Positions 1 through 8,650 of a stretch of DNA of 64,000 nucleotides are shown here, piece after piece. Below the pieces are notes generated by a model. That model was not told where the DNA came from and did no database searches. It saw nothing but the letters and a program-made list of their open reading frames with translations. Source of the stretch: Streptomyces sp. BK208 (lineage in GTDB: Bacteria > Actinomycetota > Actinomycetes > Streptomycetales > Streptomycetaceae); NCBI RefSeq assembly GCF_004364245.1, contig NZ_SOAV01000008.1, forward strand, positions 248,001 to 312,000, given 5' to 3'. A program made the position numbers and the translations under genes. How positions within the stretch are numbered: position 1 is the first letter of the stretch; each line of letters opens with the position of its first letter.

Positions 1-1
1 G

Positions 2-121
2 GTGCCCGCGGCTACGGCGGTGCGGGTGCCCGCGGCTACGGCGGTGCGGGTGGCCGCAGCTATGGCGGTGCGGGTGCCCGCAGTTGCGGTGGTGCGGGTG
101 CGCGCAGTTCGGGGGACGGCA
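2..121. repeat. 24-bp tandem repeat, about five decaying copies
   Basis: Five consecutive 24-nt units begin at 2, 26, 50, 74 and 98. The first two are identical (GTGCCCGCGGCTACGGCGGT plus GCGG) and the later ones diverge progressively toward the right. On the plus strand the first frame would give Gly/Ala/Arg/Tyr-rich peptide, but its stop falls past the hairpin at 122-156 and inside ileS, so I do not call it coding. It may be the tail of a longer array or of a gene that lies left of the window. Function unknown. Confidence 0.8.
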
Positions 122-156
122 GAGGGCCCGCATCCCCTGTCGGGATGCGGGCCCTC
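122..156 (-). terminator. Hairpin terminator downstream of ileS
   Basis: A perfect 15-bp stem (122-136 with 142-156) closes a 5-nt loop. It starts 17 nt past the ileS stop codon. There is no long U run, as is usual in high-GC actinomycetes. It could serve both strands. Confidence 0.8.
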
Positions 157-172
157 GGTGCTGTTCGTTCGG

Positions 173-3100
173 TTACTGCTTGCGCAGGCGGAACGTGAGG
201 GAGAGGCCCTCGTCCGTGAACGGGGTGCCGTAGGTGTCGTCCGCCTCGCCCTGGGCGAAGTCCGTCGCCAGGACCTCGTCGGCGATCAGGCCGGCGTGGC
301 CGGTCAGGGCGGCGACCGTGGCCGCGTCCGTGGCCGTCCAGCGCAGGGCGATCCGGTCGGCGACGTCGAGGCCGCTGTTCTTGCGCGCCTCCTGGATCAG
401 GCGGATCGCGTCCCGGGCGAGGCCCGCCCGGCGCAGCTCCTCCGTGATCTCCAGGTCGAGCGCCACCGTCGCGCCCGAGTCGGAGGCCACCGACCAGCCC
501 TCGCGCGGCGTCTCCGTGATGATCACCTCGTCGGGAGCGAGGGTGACGGCCTCGCCGTCGACCTCCACCGAGGCCGTGCCCTCGCGCAGGGCGAGGGAGA
601 GGGCGGCGGCGTCCGCGGCCGCGACCGCCTTCGCCACGTCCTGGACGCGCTTGCCGAACCGCTTGCCCAGCGCACGGAAGTTGGCCTTCGCGGTGGTGTC
701 GACGAGCGAGCCGCCGACCTCGCTCAGCGACGCGAGGGACTCGACGTTCAGCTCCTCCGTGATCTGCGTGCGCAGCTCGGGGGAGAGGGCGTCGAAGCCC
801 GTCACGCCGATCAGCGCGCGGCTGAGCGGCTGCCGGGTCTTGACGCCCGACTCCGCGCGGGTGGCACGGCCGAGCTCGACCAGGCGGCGGACCAGGACCA
901 TCTGCTTCGACAGCTCCGGGTCGATCGCCGAGAGGTCGGCCTCCGGCCACGAGGACAGGTGGACCGACTCGGGCGCGCCCGGGGTGACCGGCACGACCAG
1001 GTCCTGCCACACCCGCTCGGTGATGAACGGGGTGAGCGGCGCCATCAGCTTGGTGACCGTCTCGACGACCTCGTGCAGCGTGCGCAGCGCGGCCTTGTCG
1101 CCCTGCCAGAAGCGGCGGCGCGAGCGGCGCACGTACCAGTTGGACAGGTCGTCGACGAACGCGGACAGCAGCTTGCCGGCCCGCTGGGTGTCGTAGGCGT
1201 CCAGCGCCTGCGTCACCTGGTCGGTCAGCGCGTGCAGCTCGGAGAGCAGCCAGCGGTCCAGCACCGGGCGGTCGGCCGGGGCCGGGTCGGCCTCGCTGGG
1301 CGCCCAGCCGGTGGTGCGGGCGTACAGGGCCTGGAAGGCGACCGTGTTCCAGTACGTGAGGAGCGTCTTGCGGACGACCTCCTGGATGGTGCCGTGGCCC
1401 ACCCGGCGGGCCGCCCACGGGGAGCCGCCGGCCGCCATGAACCAGCGGACCGCGTCGGCGCCGTGCTGGTCCATCAGCGGGATCGGCTGCAGGATGTTGC
1501 CCAGGTGCTTGGACATCTTGCGGCCGTCCTCGGCGAGGATGTGGCCGAGGCAGACCACGTTCTCGTAGGACGACTTGTCGAAGACCAGGGTGCCGATCGC
1601 CATCAGCGTGTAGAACCAGCCGCGGGTCTGGTCGATGGCCTCGGAGATGAACTGCGCCGGGTAGCGGCTCTCGAACAGCTCCTTGTTCTTGTACGGGTAG
1701 CCCCACTGGGCGAAGGGCATCGAGCCCGAGTCGTACCAGGCGTCGATGACCTCGGGCACGCGCGTGGCGGTCCGCCCGCAGCCGTCCTGCGGGCAGGCGA
1801 AGGTGACGGCGTCGATGAACGGGCGGTGCGGGTCCAGGGCCGACTGGTCGGCGCCGGACAGCTCGGTCAGCTCCGCGCGGGAGCCGACGACCGTGAGGTG
1901 GTCCTCCTCGCAGCGCCAGATCGGCAGCGGCGTGCCCCAGTAGCGGTTGCGGGACAGGGCCCAGTCGATGTTGTTGTTCAGCCAGTCGCCGTACCGGCCG
2001 TGCTTGACCGCCTCCGGGAACCAGTTGGTCCTCTCGTTCTCCTGGAGGAGGCGGTCCTTGACGGCCGTGGTGCGGATGTACCAGGACGGCTGCGCGTAGT
2101 ACAGCAGCGCGGTGTGGCAGCGCCAGCAGTGCGGGTAGCTGTGCTCGTACGGGATGTGCTTGAAGAGCAGGCCGCGGGCGTCCAGGTCCTCCGTCAGCTT
2201 CTCGTCGGCCTTCTTGAAGAAGACGCCGCCGACCAGCGGGACGTCCTCCTCGAAGGTGCCGTCCGGGCGGACCGGGTTGACCACCGGCAGGCCGTAGGAA
2301 CGGCAGACCTTGAGGTCGTCCTCACCGAAGGCGGGGGACTGGTGGACGAGGCCGGTGCCGTCCTCGGTGGTGACGTAGTCGGCGTTGACGACGTAGTGCG
2401 CCGGCTCCGGGAACTCGACGAGATCGAACGGGCGCCGGTACGTCCAGCGCTCCATCTCGGCGCCGGTGAAGGACTGCCCGGTGGTCTCCCAGCCCTCGCC
2501 GAGGGCCTTGGCCACCAGCGGCTCGGCGACGACCAGCCGCTCCTCGCCGTTCGTGGCGACGACGTAGGTCACCTCGGGGTGCGCGGCGACCGCGGTGTTG
2601 GAGACCAGGGTCCACGGGGTCGTCGTCCAGACGACCAGCGCCGCCTCGCCGGCCAGCGGGCCGGAGGTCAGCGGGAAGCGGACGTAGACGGACGGGTCGA
2701 CGACCGTCTCGTAGCCCTGGGCCAGCTCGTGGTCGGACAGGCCGGTGCCGCAGCGGGGGCACCAGGGGGCGACCCGGTGGTCCTGGACCAGCAGGCCCTT
2801 GCCGAAGATCTCCTTCAGCGACCACCAGACGGACTCGATGTACTCCGCGTCCATCGTGCGGTACGGGTCCTGGAGGTCGGCCCAGTAACCCATGCGGGTC
2901 GTCAGCTCTTCGAAGGCGTCGGTGTGGCGGGTCACCGACTCGCGGCACTTCGCGTTGAACTCGGCGATGCCGTACGCCTCGATGTCCTGCTTGCCGGAGA
3001 AGCCCAGCTCCTTCTCGACCGCCAGCTCCACCGGGAGGCCGTGGCAGTCCCAGCCGGCCTTGCGGCCCACGTGGTAGCCGCGCATGGTGCGGAAGCGCGG

Positions 3101-3319
3101 GAAGACGTCCTTGAAGACCCGGGCCTCGATGTGGTGGGCACCGGGCATGCCGTTGGCGGTGGGCGGGCCCTCGTAGAACACCCACTCGGGGCGGCCCTCG
3201 GACTGCTCCAGGCTCTTGGCGAAGATCTTCTGCTCGCGCCAGAAGTCGAGCACCGCGTGTTCGAGCGCGGGCAGGTCGACCTGGGCGGGCACCTGGCGGT
3301 ACTGCGGCTGCGTATTCAA
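173..3319 (-). CDS. ileS: Isoleucyl-tRNA synthetase
   Basis: Class Ia aminoacyl-tRNA synthetase that charges tRNA-Ile with isoleucine in the cytoplasm. The 1048-aa length is normal for the long actinobacterial form. The N-terminus shows PPTANGMPGAHH, the HIGH-type nucleotide-binding motif, followed by GWDCHGLPVE; the KMSK(S)-type loop appears as GRKMSKHLGN; a CP1 editing domain and a C-terminal tRNA-binding part complete it. I place the start at a TTG whose peptide begins LNTQPQYRQVPAQVDLPA, because GGAGG sits 7 nt upstream and this matches the family N-terminus. A longer in-frame start would run back through the T-box leader. The gene is monocistronic, divergent from the DksA-like gene, and controlled by the T-box just upstream. 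Confidence 0.97.
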   Translation of the reverse strand: MNTQPQYRQVPAQVDLPALEHAVLDFWREQKIFAKSLEQSEGRPEWVFYEGPPTANGMPGAHHIEARVFKDVFPRFRTMRGYHVGRKAGWDCHGLPVELAVEKELGFSGKQDIEAYGIAEFNAKCRESVTRHTDAFEELTTRMGYWADLQDPYRTMDAEYIESVWWSLKEIFGKGLLVQDHRVAPWCPRCGTGLSDHELAQGYETVVDPSVYVRFPLTSGPLAGEAALVVWTTTPWTLVSNTAVAAHPEVTYVVATNGEERLVVAEPLVAKALGEGWETTGQSFTGAEMERWTYRRPFDLVEFPEPAHYVVNADYVTTEDGTGLVHQSPAFGEDDLKVCRSYGLPVVNPVRPDGTFEEDVPLVGGVFFKKADEKLTEDLDARGLLFKHIPYEHSYPHCWRCHTALLYYAQPSWYIRTTAVKDRLLQENERTNWFPEAVKHGRYGDWLNNNIDWALSRNRYWGTPLPIWRCEEDHLTVVGSRAELTELSGADQSALDPHRPFIDAVTFACPQDGCGRTATRVPEVIDAWYDSGSMPFAQWGYPYKNKELFESRYPAQFISEAIDQTRGWFYTLMAIGTLVFDKSSYENVVCLGHILAEDGRKMSKHLGNILQPIPLMDQHGADAVRWFMAAGGSPWAARRVGHGTIQEVVRKTLLTYWNTVAFQALYARTTGWAPSEADPAPADRPVLDRWLLSELHALTDQVTQALDAYDTQRAGKLLSAFVDDLSNWYVRRSRRRFWQGDKAALRTLHEVVETVTKLMAPLTPFITERVWQDLVVPVTPGAPESVHLSSWPEADLSAIDPELSKQMVLVRRLVELGRATRAESGVKTRQPLSRALIGVTGFDALSPELRTQITEELNVESLASLSEVGGSLVDTTAKANFRALGKRFGKRVQDVAKAVAAADAAALSLALREGTASVEVDGEAVTLAPDEVIITETPREGWSVASDSGATVALDLEITEELRRAGLARDAIRLIQEARKNSGLDVADRIALRWTATDAATVAALTGHAGLIADEVLATDFAQGEADDTYGTPFTDEGLSLTFRLRKQ

Positions 3320-3324
3320 CGAGC

Positions 3325-3600
3325 TTCCTCCGGCGGACGTGCTGCCTTCCGTCGGAGGGACGAGAGCCGTGCTCCCGCGGTACCACCCTCCTTGGCCCGC
3401 CGGCGCGTCGTGTGCTCCGGTGAGCCCCCTCATTGGGGTCGCGAGCCGGGTCTACTCACCGCGGCTGTCTGCCACGGCTTTCTTCCGGCGGCTCCGGGGT
3501 GATCTTCACGTCGCGCTCGCCCCCGGGCTCACACCGTCCCCGGGTCGCTCTGGGCTGCTGACGCCGCTACTCGTCCCCATCCACGCTTTTCGCTGCGCCC
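3325..3600 (-). promoter_or_regulatory. T-box riboswitch leader of ileS (isoleucine type)
   Basis: Read on the minus strand, positions 3389-3371 give AGGGTGGTACCGCGGGAGC, which contains the invariant T-box sequence that pairs with the uncharged tRNA acceptor end. Upstream, GTGAAGATCACCCC carries ATC at 3503-3501, a fitting isoleucine specifier codon. CCTCC just after the T-box can pair with the GGAGG Shine-Dalgarno of ileS, so the switch probably acts on translation initiation, as is known for actinobacterial ileS T-boxes with a very short stem I. The 5' limit is approximate. The T-box motif is seen directly; the specifier and mechanism are inference. Confidence 0.92.
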
Positions 3601-3867
3601 AGTGTACGGCGCCGGGCGGACAGCGGCCGACCGGATTTCGGGTGACCCGAATGCCGCCGTCCGGGGACCGGCCCGCGGACGGTCCTACCGGGGGTGTTCC
3701 GGCGGATTACCGGGCGGGGAGCTGGGCACAACGCATGCATGCTCGCCGCGCGGCGCACGACGGGCGGGCGAGTCGGGCGGCGTGCCCCGTTGCCGCGCGA
3801 CCGGAGTCGATTTATCGTCCCAGCACGATTCGCGCGCAAGATCACAATATGTGAAGGGGCCGCGGCC

Positions 3868-4620
3868 ATGGTGGCGAAGAAGAAGACGACGGCCGCGAGG
3901 CGGAGCGCCGCCCAGGAGAGCGCCGCGGAGCAGGAGGCCGCGGAGGAGACCGCGCAGGGGACGGCGGCGGGGGAGGGCCCGGCAGGGAAGACCGGGGCGA
4001 AGAAGACCGCGGCGAAGTCCGCCGCGAAGAAGAGCACGGCCAAGAGCACGGCCAAGAGCACGGCGAAGAAAAGCACGGCGAAGAAGAGCACGGCCAAGAA
4101 AGCGGGCGCGGCCGAGGCCGCGGAGCAGACGGGAGCCACGACGGTGGTTGCGAAGAAGACTCCTGGCACGGCCACGGCGGCCAAGACCGCTGTTCCCAAG
4201 GCCCGCGGCACCGCCGCGGTCCCCGGCGACCTCGCGGTACGCCCCGGCGAGGACCCCTGGACCCCGCAGGAGGTCGAGGAGGCGCGCGGCGAGCTGCAGT
4301 CCGAGGCCGACCGGCTGCGCACCGAGATCGACTCCTCCGAGCGGTCGCTGCAGGGCATGATGCGGGACTCCGGAGACGGCGCGGGCGACGACGAGGCGGA
4401 CACCGGCAGCAAGAACATCACGCGCGAGCACGAACTGGCGCTGGCCGCCACCGCGCGCGAGGTGCTCAGCCAGACCGAGCGCGCCCTGGACCGTCTGGAC
4501 GCGGGCACCTACGGCCTGTGCGAGAACTGCGGCAACCCGATCGGCAAGGCGCGGATGCAGGCCTTCCCGCGGGCCACCCTCTGCGTCGAGTGCAAGCAGA
4601 AGCAGGAGCGCCGGTACTGA
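3868..4620 (+). CDS. DksA/TraR-type zinc-finger protein with Lys/Ala-rich N-terminal tail
   Basis: This 250-aa protein has two parts. Residues 1 to about 110 are Ala/Lys/Glu-rich and include a run of KSTAK and KKSTAK units (about residues 52-78) that resembles the basic tails of histone H1 and the HupS nucleoid protein. The C-terminal 140 residues form a TraR/DksA module with a coiled-coil stretch and a zinc finger CENC-x17-CVEC ending in KQKQERRY. DksA-family proteins bind the RNA polymerase secondary channel and act with ppGpp. I start at ATG 3868 (MVAKKKTTAARR), after GAAGGGG; the upstream in-frame ATG would add a poor-coding stretch. The gene precedes lspA by 79 nt. The tail suggests added DNA binding, which is inference. 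Confidence 0.85.
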   Translation: MVAKKKTTAARRSAAQESAAEQEAAEETAQGTAAGEGPAGKTGAKKTAAKSAAKKSTAKSTAKSTAKKSTAKKSTAKKAGAAEAAEQTGATTVVAKKTPGTATAAKTAVPKARGTAAVPGDLAVRPGEDPWTPQEVEEARGELQSEADRLRTEIDSSERSLQGMMRDSGDGAGDDEADTGSKNITREHELALAATAREVLSQTERALDRLDAGTYGLCENCGNPIGKARMQAFPRATLCVECKQKQERRY

Positions 4621-4699
4621 GCCGGTACCGGTCCGCGGCCGGGGGGCGAGACGTGCCGTACCCTCGTGCTCAGTCAAGGACCTACGCTGAGGGACTCAC

Positions 4700-5308
4700 G
4701 TGGCAGAGGCGGAGCGCATCATCGGTACGCCGGACACCCCGGACGCGGCGGGGGACGGGCAGGAGCTGCCCGACGACGCCGGCCAGGAGCAGAGGCGGGA
4801 GCAGGCTCCGCAGCCTCCTCGGGGCAAGCGCCGGGTCGCCGTACTGTTCGCCGTCGCCGTGTTCGCGTACCTGGTCGACCTGGTCAGCAAGATGATCGTG
4901 GTCGCCGAGCTGGAGCACCACGAGCCGATCGAGATCGTCGGTGACTGGCTCAGGTTCGCCGCGATCCGCAACGCGGGCGCGGCCTTCGGCTTCGGCGAGG
5001 CCTTCACGATCATCTTCACGGTGATCGCCGCGGCCGTGATCGTCGTGATCGCCCGCCTCGCGCGCAAGCTGCGCAGCCTGCCCTGGGCCATCGCGCTCGG
5101 CCTGCTGCTCGGCGGCGCCCTCGGCAACCTCACCGACCGGATCTTCCGCGCCCCCGGCGTCTTCGAGGGCGCGGTGGTGGACTTCATCGCGCCCAAGCAC
5201 TTCGCCGTCTTCAACCTCGCCGACTCGGCGATCGTCTGCGGCGGCATCCTGATCGTGATCCTCTCCTTCCGGGGCCTGGACCCGGACGGGACCGTCCACA
5301 AGGACTGA
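4700..5308 (+). CDS. lspA: Lipoprotein signal peptidase (signal peptidase II)
   Basis: Integral membrane aspartyl protease that cleaves the signal peptide from diacylglyceryl-prolipoproteins, the step after Lgt (gene at 44284). The 202-aa protein has a polar N-terminal extension of about 43 residues, then four membrane segments. The two catalytic Asp motifs are present: GNLTDRIFR and FNLADSAIV. GTG start with GAGGGA a few bases upstream. It lies between the DksA-like gene and rluD, as in other Streptomyces, and probably belongs to one transcription unit with rluD and the following GNAT gene. Confidence 0.96.
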   Translation: MAEAERIIGTPDTPDAAGDGQELPDDAGQEQRREQAPQPPRGKRRVAVLFAVAVFAYLVDLVSKMIVVAELEHHEPIEIVGDWLRFAAIRNAGAAFGFGEAFTIIFTVIAAAVIVVIARLARKLRSLPWAIALGLLLGGALGNLTDRIFRAPGVFEGAVVDFIAPKHFAVFNLADSAIVCGGILIVILSFRGLDPDGTVHKD

Positions 5309-5411
5309 CCCGGCGGGCCGGGTGCCCACGGGGACCGAGCGGGGGAGCCCGCCGCCCACGGGGACAGAGCGCGCGTTCGGGAGTGTCCGGGCCGTCCGGC
5401 ATACTCGACGG

Positions 5412-6356
5412 GTGAGCACGATTCCCGAGATCCGAACCCTGCCCGTGCCCGACGGTCTGGAGGGCGAGCGCGTCGACGCCGCCATCTCCCGCATGTTCGG
5501 CTTCTCCCGTACCAAGGCCGCGGAGCTCGCCGCGGCGGGCAAGGTGCAGGTCGACGGGTCGGTGGTCGGCAAGTCCGAGCGCGTCCACGGCGGCGCCTGG
5601 CTCGAGGTGGAGATGCCGCAGGCGCCGGCGCCCGTGCAGGTGGTCGCCGAGCCCGTCGAGGGCATGGAGATCGTGCACGACGACGAGGACGTGGTCGTCG
5701 TCGTCAAGCCCGTCGGTGTCGCCGCCCACCCCTCCCCGGGCTGGAGCGGCCCGACCGTCATCGGCGGCCTCGCCGCCGCCGGGTACCGCGTCTCCACCTC
5801 CGGCGCCGCCGAGCGCCAGGGCATCGTGCACCGCCTCGACGTCGGGACCTCCGGCCTGATGGCGGTGGCCAAGTCGGAGCGGGCGTACACCTCGCTCAAG
5901 CGGCAGTTCAAGGAGCGCACGGTCGACAAGCGCTACCACACGCTCGTCCAGGGCCACCCCGACCCGACCAGCGGCACCATCGACGCGCCCATCGGCCGCC
6001 ACCCGCAGCACGACTACAAGTGGGCGGTCACCGCCGAGGGCAAGCCCTCCGTCACGCACTACGACCTCATCGAGGCATTCCGCGCCGCCTCCCTGCTCGA
6101 CGTGAAGCTGGAGACCGGCCGCACCCACCAGATCCGCGTGCACATGGCCGCCCACCGCCACCCCTGCGTCGGCGACCTGACCTACGGCGCCGACCCCACC
6201 CTGGCCAAGCGGCTGCGGCTGACCCGCCAGTGGCTGCACGCCGTGCGGCTCGGCTTCGAGCACCCCGGCACCGGCGAGTGGGTCGAGTTCGCCAGCGACT
6301 ACCCGGAGGACCTCCGGCAGGCCCTCGACCAGGTCCGCGAGGAGACCTACGGATGA
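5412..6356 (+). CDS. rluD: RluD-type ribosomal large-subunit pseudouridine synthase
   Basis: Converts specific uridines in 23S rRNA helix 69 to pseudouridine, by analogy with RluD. The 314-aa protein has an N-terminal S4 RNA-binding domain (about residues 15-75) and an RluA-family catalytic domain with HRLDVGTSGLM, holding the catalytic Asp, and GRTHQIRVH near the C-terminus. I use GTG 5412 (VSTIPEIRTLPVPDG); 30 upstream codons in frame are repeat-like and lack family similarity. Its stop codon overlaps the start of the next gene by 4 nt (ATGA), so the two are translationally coupled. Confidence 0.93.
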   Translation: MSTIPEIRTLPVPDGLEGERVDAAISRMFGFSRTKAAELAAAGKVQVDGSVVGKSERVHGGAWLEVEMPQAPAPVQVVAEPVEGMEIVHDDEDVVVVVKPVGVAAHPSPGWSGPTVIGGLAAAGYRVSTSGAAERQGIVHRLDVGTSGLMAVAKSERAYTSLKRQFKERTVDKRYHTLVQGHPDPTSGTIDAPIGRHPQHDYKWAVTAEGKPSVTHYDLIEAFRAASLLDVKLETGRTHQIRVHMAAHRHPCVGDLTYGADPTLAKRLRLTRQWLHAVRLGFEHPGTGEWVEFASDYPEDLRQALDQVREETYG

Positions 6357-6832
6357 GCGCCCCGGACTACGCGGTGCGCGTCGCCGAGGACCCCGCCGAC
6401 CGGGAGGCCTGCTTCGCGGTGCGCAAGGACGTCTTCGTCGCCGAGCAGAGGGTCCCCGAGGACATCGAGTACGACGCCCACGACGCCGACGCCGACGCCG
6501 TGCACGTCCTCGCGGTCCGGGCGGACGGCTTGCCGCTCGGCACCGGCCGGCTGCTGCACGGCGCGGCCGCCGCGGCGAAGAACGGCGACGGAGACCCGGC
6601 CGTCGGTTCCCTCGGGCGGCTCGCGGTGACCGCGGCGGCCCGCGGCCTCGGCGTCGGGGCCGCGCTGGTGCGGGCCATAGAGGACGCGGCACGCGCGCGC
6701 GGACTCACCGCCGTGGACCTGCACGCGCAGACCCACGCCCTGGGATTTTACGAACGTTTGGGGTACCAGGCGTACGGGCCCGAGTTCCCCGACGCCGGGA
6801 TCCCCCACCGCGCGATGCGGCGCCTCCTCTAG
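6353..6832 (+). CDS. GNAT-family N-acetyltransferase
   Basis: A 159-aa single-domain acetyltransferase of the Gcn5-related family. The acetyl-CoA binding loop is RLAVTAAARGLGVGAALV, with the R/Q-x-x-G-x-A pattern as RGLGVGA. The late motif HAQTHALGFYERLGYQAYG and the ending GIPHRAMRR are typical of the ElaA-like subgroup, whose substrates are unknown. The ATG overlaps the rluD stop by 4 nt, so it is co-expressed with rluD; the partner substrate is not evident. Confidence 0.88.
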   Translation: MSAPDYAVRVAEDPADREACFAVRKDVFVAEQRVPEDIEYDAHDADADAVHVLAVRADGLPLGTGRLLHGAAAAAKNGDGDPAVGSLGRLAVTAAARGLGVGAALVRAIEDAARARGLTAVDLHAQTHALGFYERLGYQAYGPEFPDAGIPHRAMRRLL

Positions 6833-6936
6833 CAGCGGGCGCCGAAGCGGCTGGTGGGGCCGGCGGCATGGCAGGCTTGGGCTTCGCCGGGTGAACGCCC
6901 AGACCGCAGCCCTCAGACCCCACCGGAGCGGTGACC

Positions 6937-8523
6937 GTGGATCAGCTGGCCCTGTTGTTCATGCTCTTGCTCGGGGCCCTGCTGAGCGTCCCGATCGGTG
7001 CCCGGCTCGGGCTGCCCGCGCCGGTGCTGATGACGCTCCTCGGGATCGTCCTGGCCCTGCTCGACTTCGTGCCCAACGTCGACATCCCGCCCGAGCTGAT
7101 CCTGCCCGCGCTGTTGCCGCCGCTGCTGTACGCGGCCGTGCGGCGCACGTCCTGGCGGCAGTTCGCGGCCAACAAGCGGCCGATCTTCCTGCTGGCCGTC
7201 GCGCTGGTCTTCATCACCATGGTCAGCGTGGCCTCCGTGGCCCATGCGATCGTGCCGGGGCTGCCGCTCGCCGCGGCCTTCGCGCTGGGCGCGCTGGTGG
7301 CGCCGCCGGACCCGGTCGCCGCGACCGCCGTCGCCGGGCAGCTGGGTCTGCCGCGGCGCCTGGTCTCCATCCTGGAGGGCGAGGGACTCTTCAACGACGT
7401 GACGGCCATCGTCCTGTACCACGTGGCCATCGCCGCGGCGGTCGGCGGCTCCTTCTCGCCGTGGCGGGCCGGTTTCGACCTGGTGCTGTCCGCCGTCGTC
7501 GCCGTCGCGGTCGGCATCGCCCTGGGCTGGGGCTCCAACAAGCTGATGAGCGTACTGGGCGACCCCACGCTGCAGATCGGCCTGACCCTGCTGGTGCCGT
7601 TCGTGAGCTACGTCGCCGCCGACGAACTGCACGGCTCGGGCGTGCTCGCCGTGCTCACCACCGCCATGTTCCTCGCCGAGTACGCCTCGGACGCCGACGA
7701 CGTGATGACCCGGCTCGGCGGGCACACCGTCTGGGACGTGGTCGACACCCTGGTCACCGGGGTCGCCTTCGGCCTGATCGGGCTCGAACTGCACAACGCC
7801 GTGCGCACCGCCTCCGGCCGCTGGACGGAACTGCTCGGCTGGGCGGCGGCGATCCTCGTCGTCGTCGTCCTGGTCCGGCTGCTGTACCTGCTGCCGGCCA
7901 CCTGGCTGACCCAGCGGCTGCACGCCCGGCGCGACATGGACGAGGACATCCCGACCAGCTGGCGGGAGACGGTGGTCATGTGGTGGGCGGGAATGCGGGG
8001 CGTGGCCTCGGTCGCGCTGGCGCTGGCGATCCCGCTGGAGACGGACGACGGGGCGGCCTTCCCGCACCGGGAGGAGATCGTCTTCATCGCCTTCGGAGTG
8101 ATCATGGGCACGCTGCTGTTGCAGGGCCTGACGCTGCCCTGGCTGGTGGGCAGGCTCGGGGTACGCGCGAACACCGAGCGGGAGCAGGACTTCGAGCGGG
8201 ACCTGGCCCTGCGGGCCGCCAAGGCGGCCAAACAGCGCCTCAAGGAGATCGAGTCGGTGGAGGAACTGCCGGAGGAGCTCTCCGAGCAGATGCTGCGGCG
8301 CGCCTACGACATCGGCATACGCATCAGCCCGGACCTCGGGGACGAGGAGCGGCGGGAGGCGCAGGAGCAGCGGGCGCGGCGGATCAAACGGGTCCGGCGC
8401 ATCCAGGGCGAGATGCTGAGCGCCGCCCGGCACGAGGTGCTGGCCGCCCGCAGCGAACCCGGCGCCGATCCGGAGATCGTCGACCGGGTGCTGCGCCACC
8501 TCGACGTGCGCAGCCTGCGCTGA
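6937..8523 (+). CDS. CPA1-family Na+/H+ antiporter
   Basis: Integral membrane monovalent cation/proton antiporter. About 12 hydrophobic segments cover the first 410 residues, followed by a charged cytoplasmic tail of about 115 residues. The CPA1 signature is seen in VAPPDPVAATAVA and EGEGLFNDVTAIV, where the ND pair is the ion-binding Asp region. Two in-frame GTG starts exist, at 6931 and 6937; I prefer 6937 because GGAG at 6925-6928 is then 8 nt away rather than 2. The gene stands alone and is convergent with the MscS gene. It is likely involved in pH or Na+ homeostasis; the exact ion is unknown. Confidence 0.9.
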   Translation: MDQLALLFMLLLGALLSVPIGARLGLPAPVLMTLLGIVLALLDFVPNVDIPPELILPALLPPLLYAAVRRTSWRQFAANKRPIFLLAVALVFITMVSVASVAHAIVPGLPLAAAFALGALVAPPDPVAATAVAGQLGLPRRLVSILEGEGLFNDVTAIVLYHVAIAAAVGGSFSPWRAGFDLVLSAVVAVAVGIALGWGSNKLMSVLGDPTLQIGLTLLVPFVSYVAADELHGSGVLAVLTTAMFLAEYASDADDVMTRLGGHTVWDVVDTLVTGVAFGLIGLELHNAVRTASGRWTELLGWAAAILVVVVLVRLLYLLPATWLTQRLHARRDMDEDIPTSWRETVVMWWAGMRGVASVALALAIPLETDDGAAFPHREEIVFIAFGVIMGTLLLQGLTLPWLVGRLGVRANTEREQDFERDLALRAAKAAKQRLKEIESVEELPEELSEQMLRRAYDIGIRISPDLGDEERREAQEQRARRIKRVRRIQGEMLSAARHEVLAARSEPGADPEIVDRVLRHLDVRSLR

Positions 8524-8529
8524 CCCGCG

Positions 8530-8650
8530 GGGCGCGCCCCAGCCCTCGCGCCTTCTTCTGCCCGATCCGCGGGCGCGCCCCAGCCCTCGCGCCCTCTTCC
8601 GCCGGCCCCCGGGCGCGCCCCCGCGGTCACGCCCTCTTCGTCGGCCGTTC
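8530..8650. repeat. Imperfect 41-bp direct repeats between convergent genes
   Basis: Three units begin with the palindrome GGGCGCGCCC at 8530, 8571 and 8611 (spacing 41 and 40). The first two share GGGCGCGCCCCAGCCCTCGC followed by GCC and a TCTTC run. The third copy is degraded and covers the last codons and the stop (8627) of the minus-strand MscS gene. Each palindromic head could form a short hairpin, so the array may act as a bidirectional terminator. Confidence 0.7.

Noticed and set aside
2..3502. Long plus-strand ORF of 1166 codons across ileS
   Set aside because: It is antisense to ileS, which has full family identity; long antisense frames are a usual effect of very high GC3.
5324..5371. 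Short direct repeat (GCCCACGGGGAC at 5324 and 5354) between lspA and rluD
   Set aside because: Only 12 bp exact with a 30-bp period; too small to call more than GC-rich chance or a slip.
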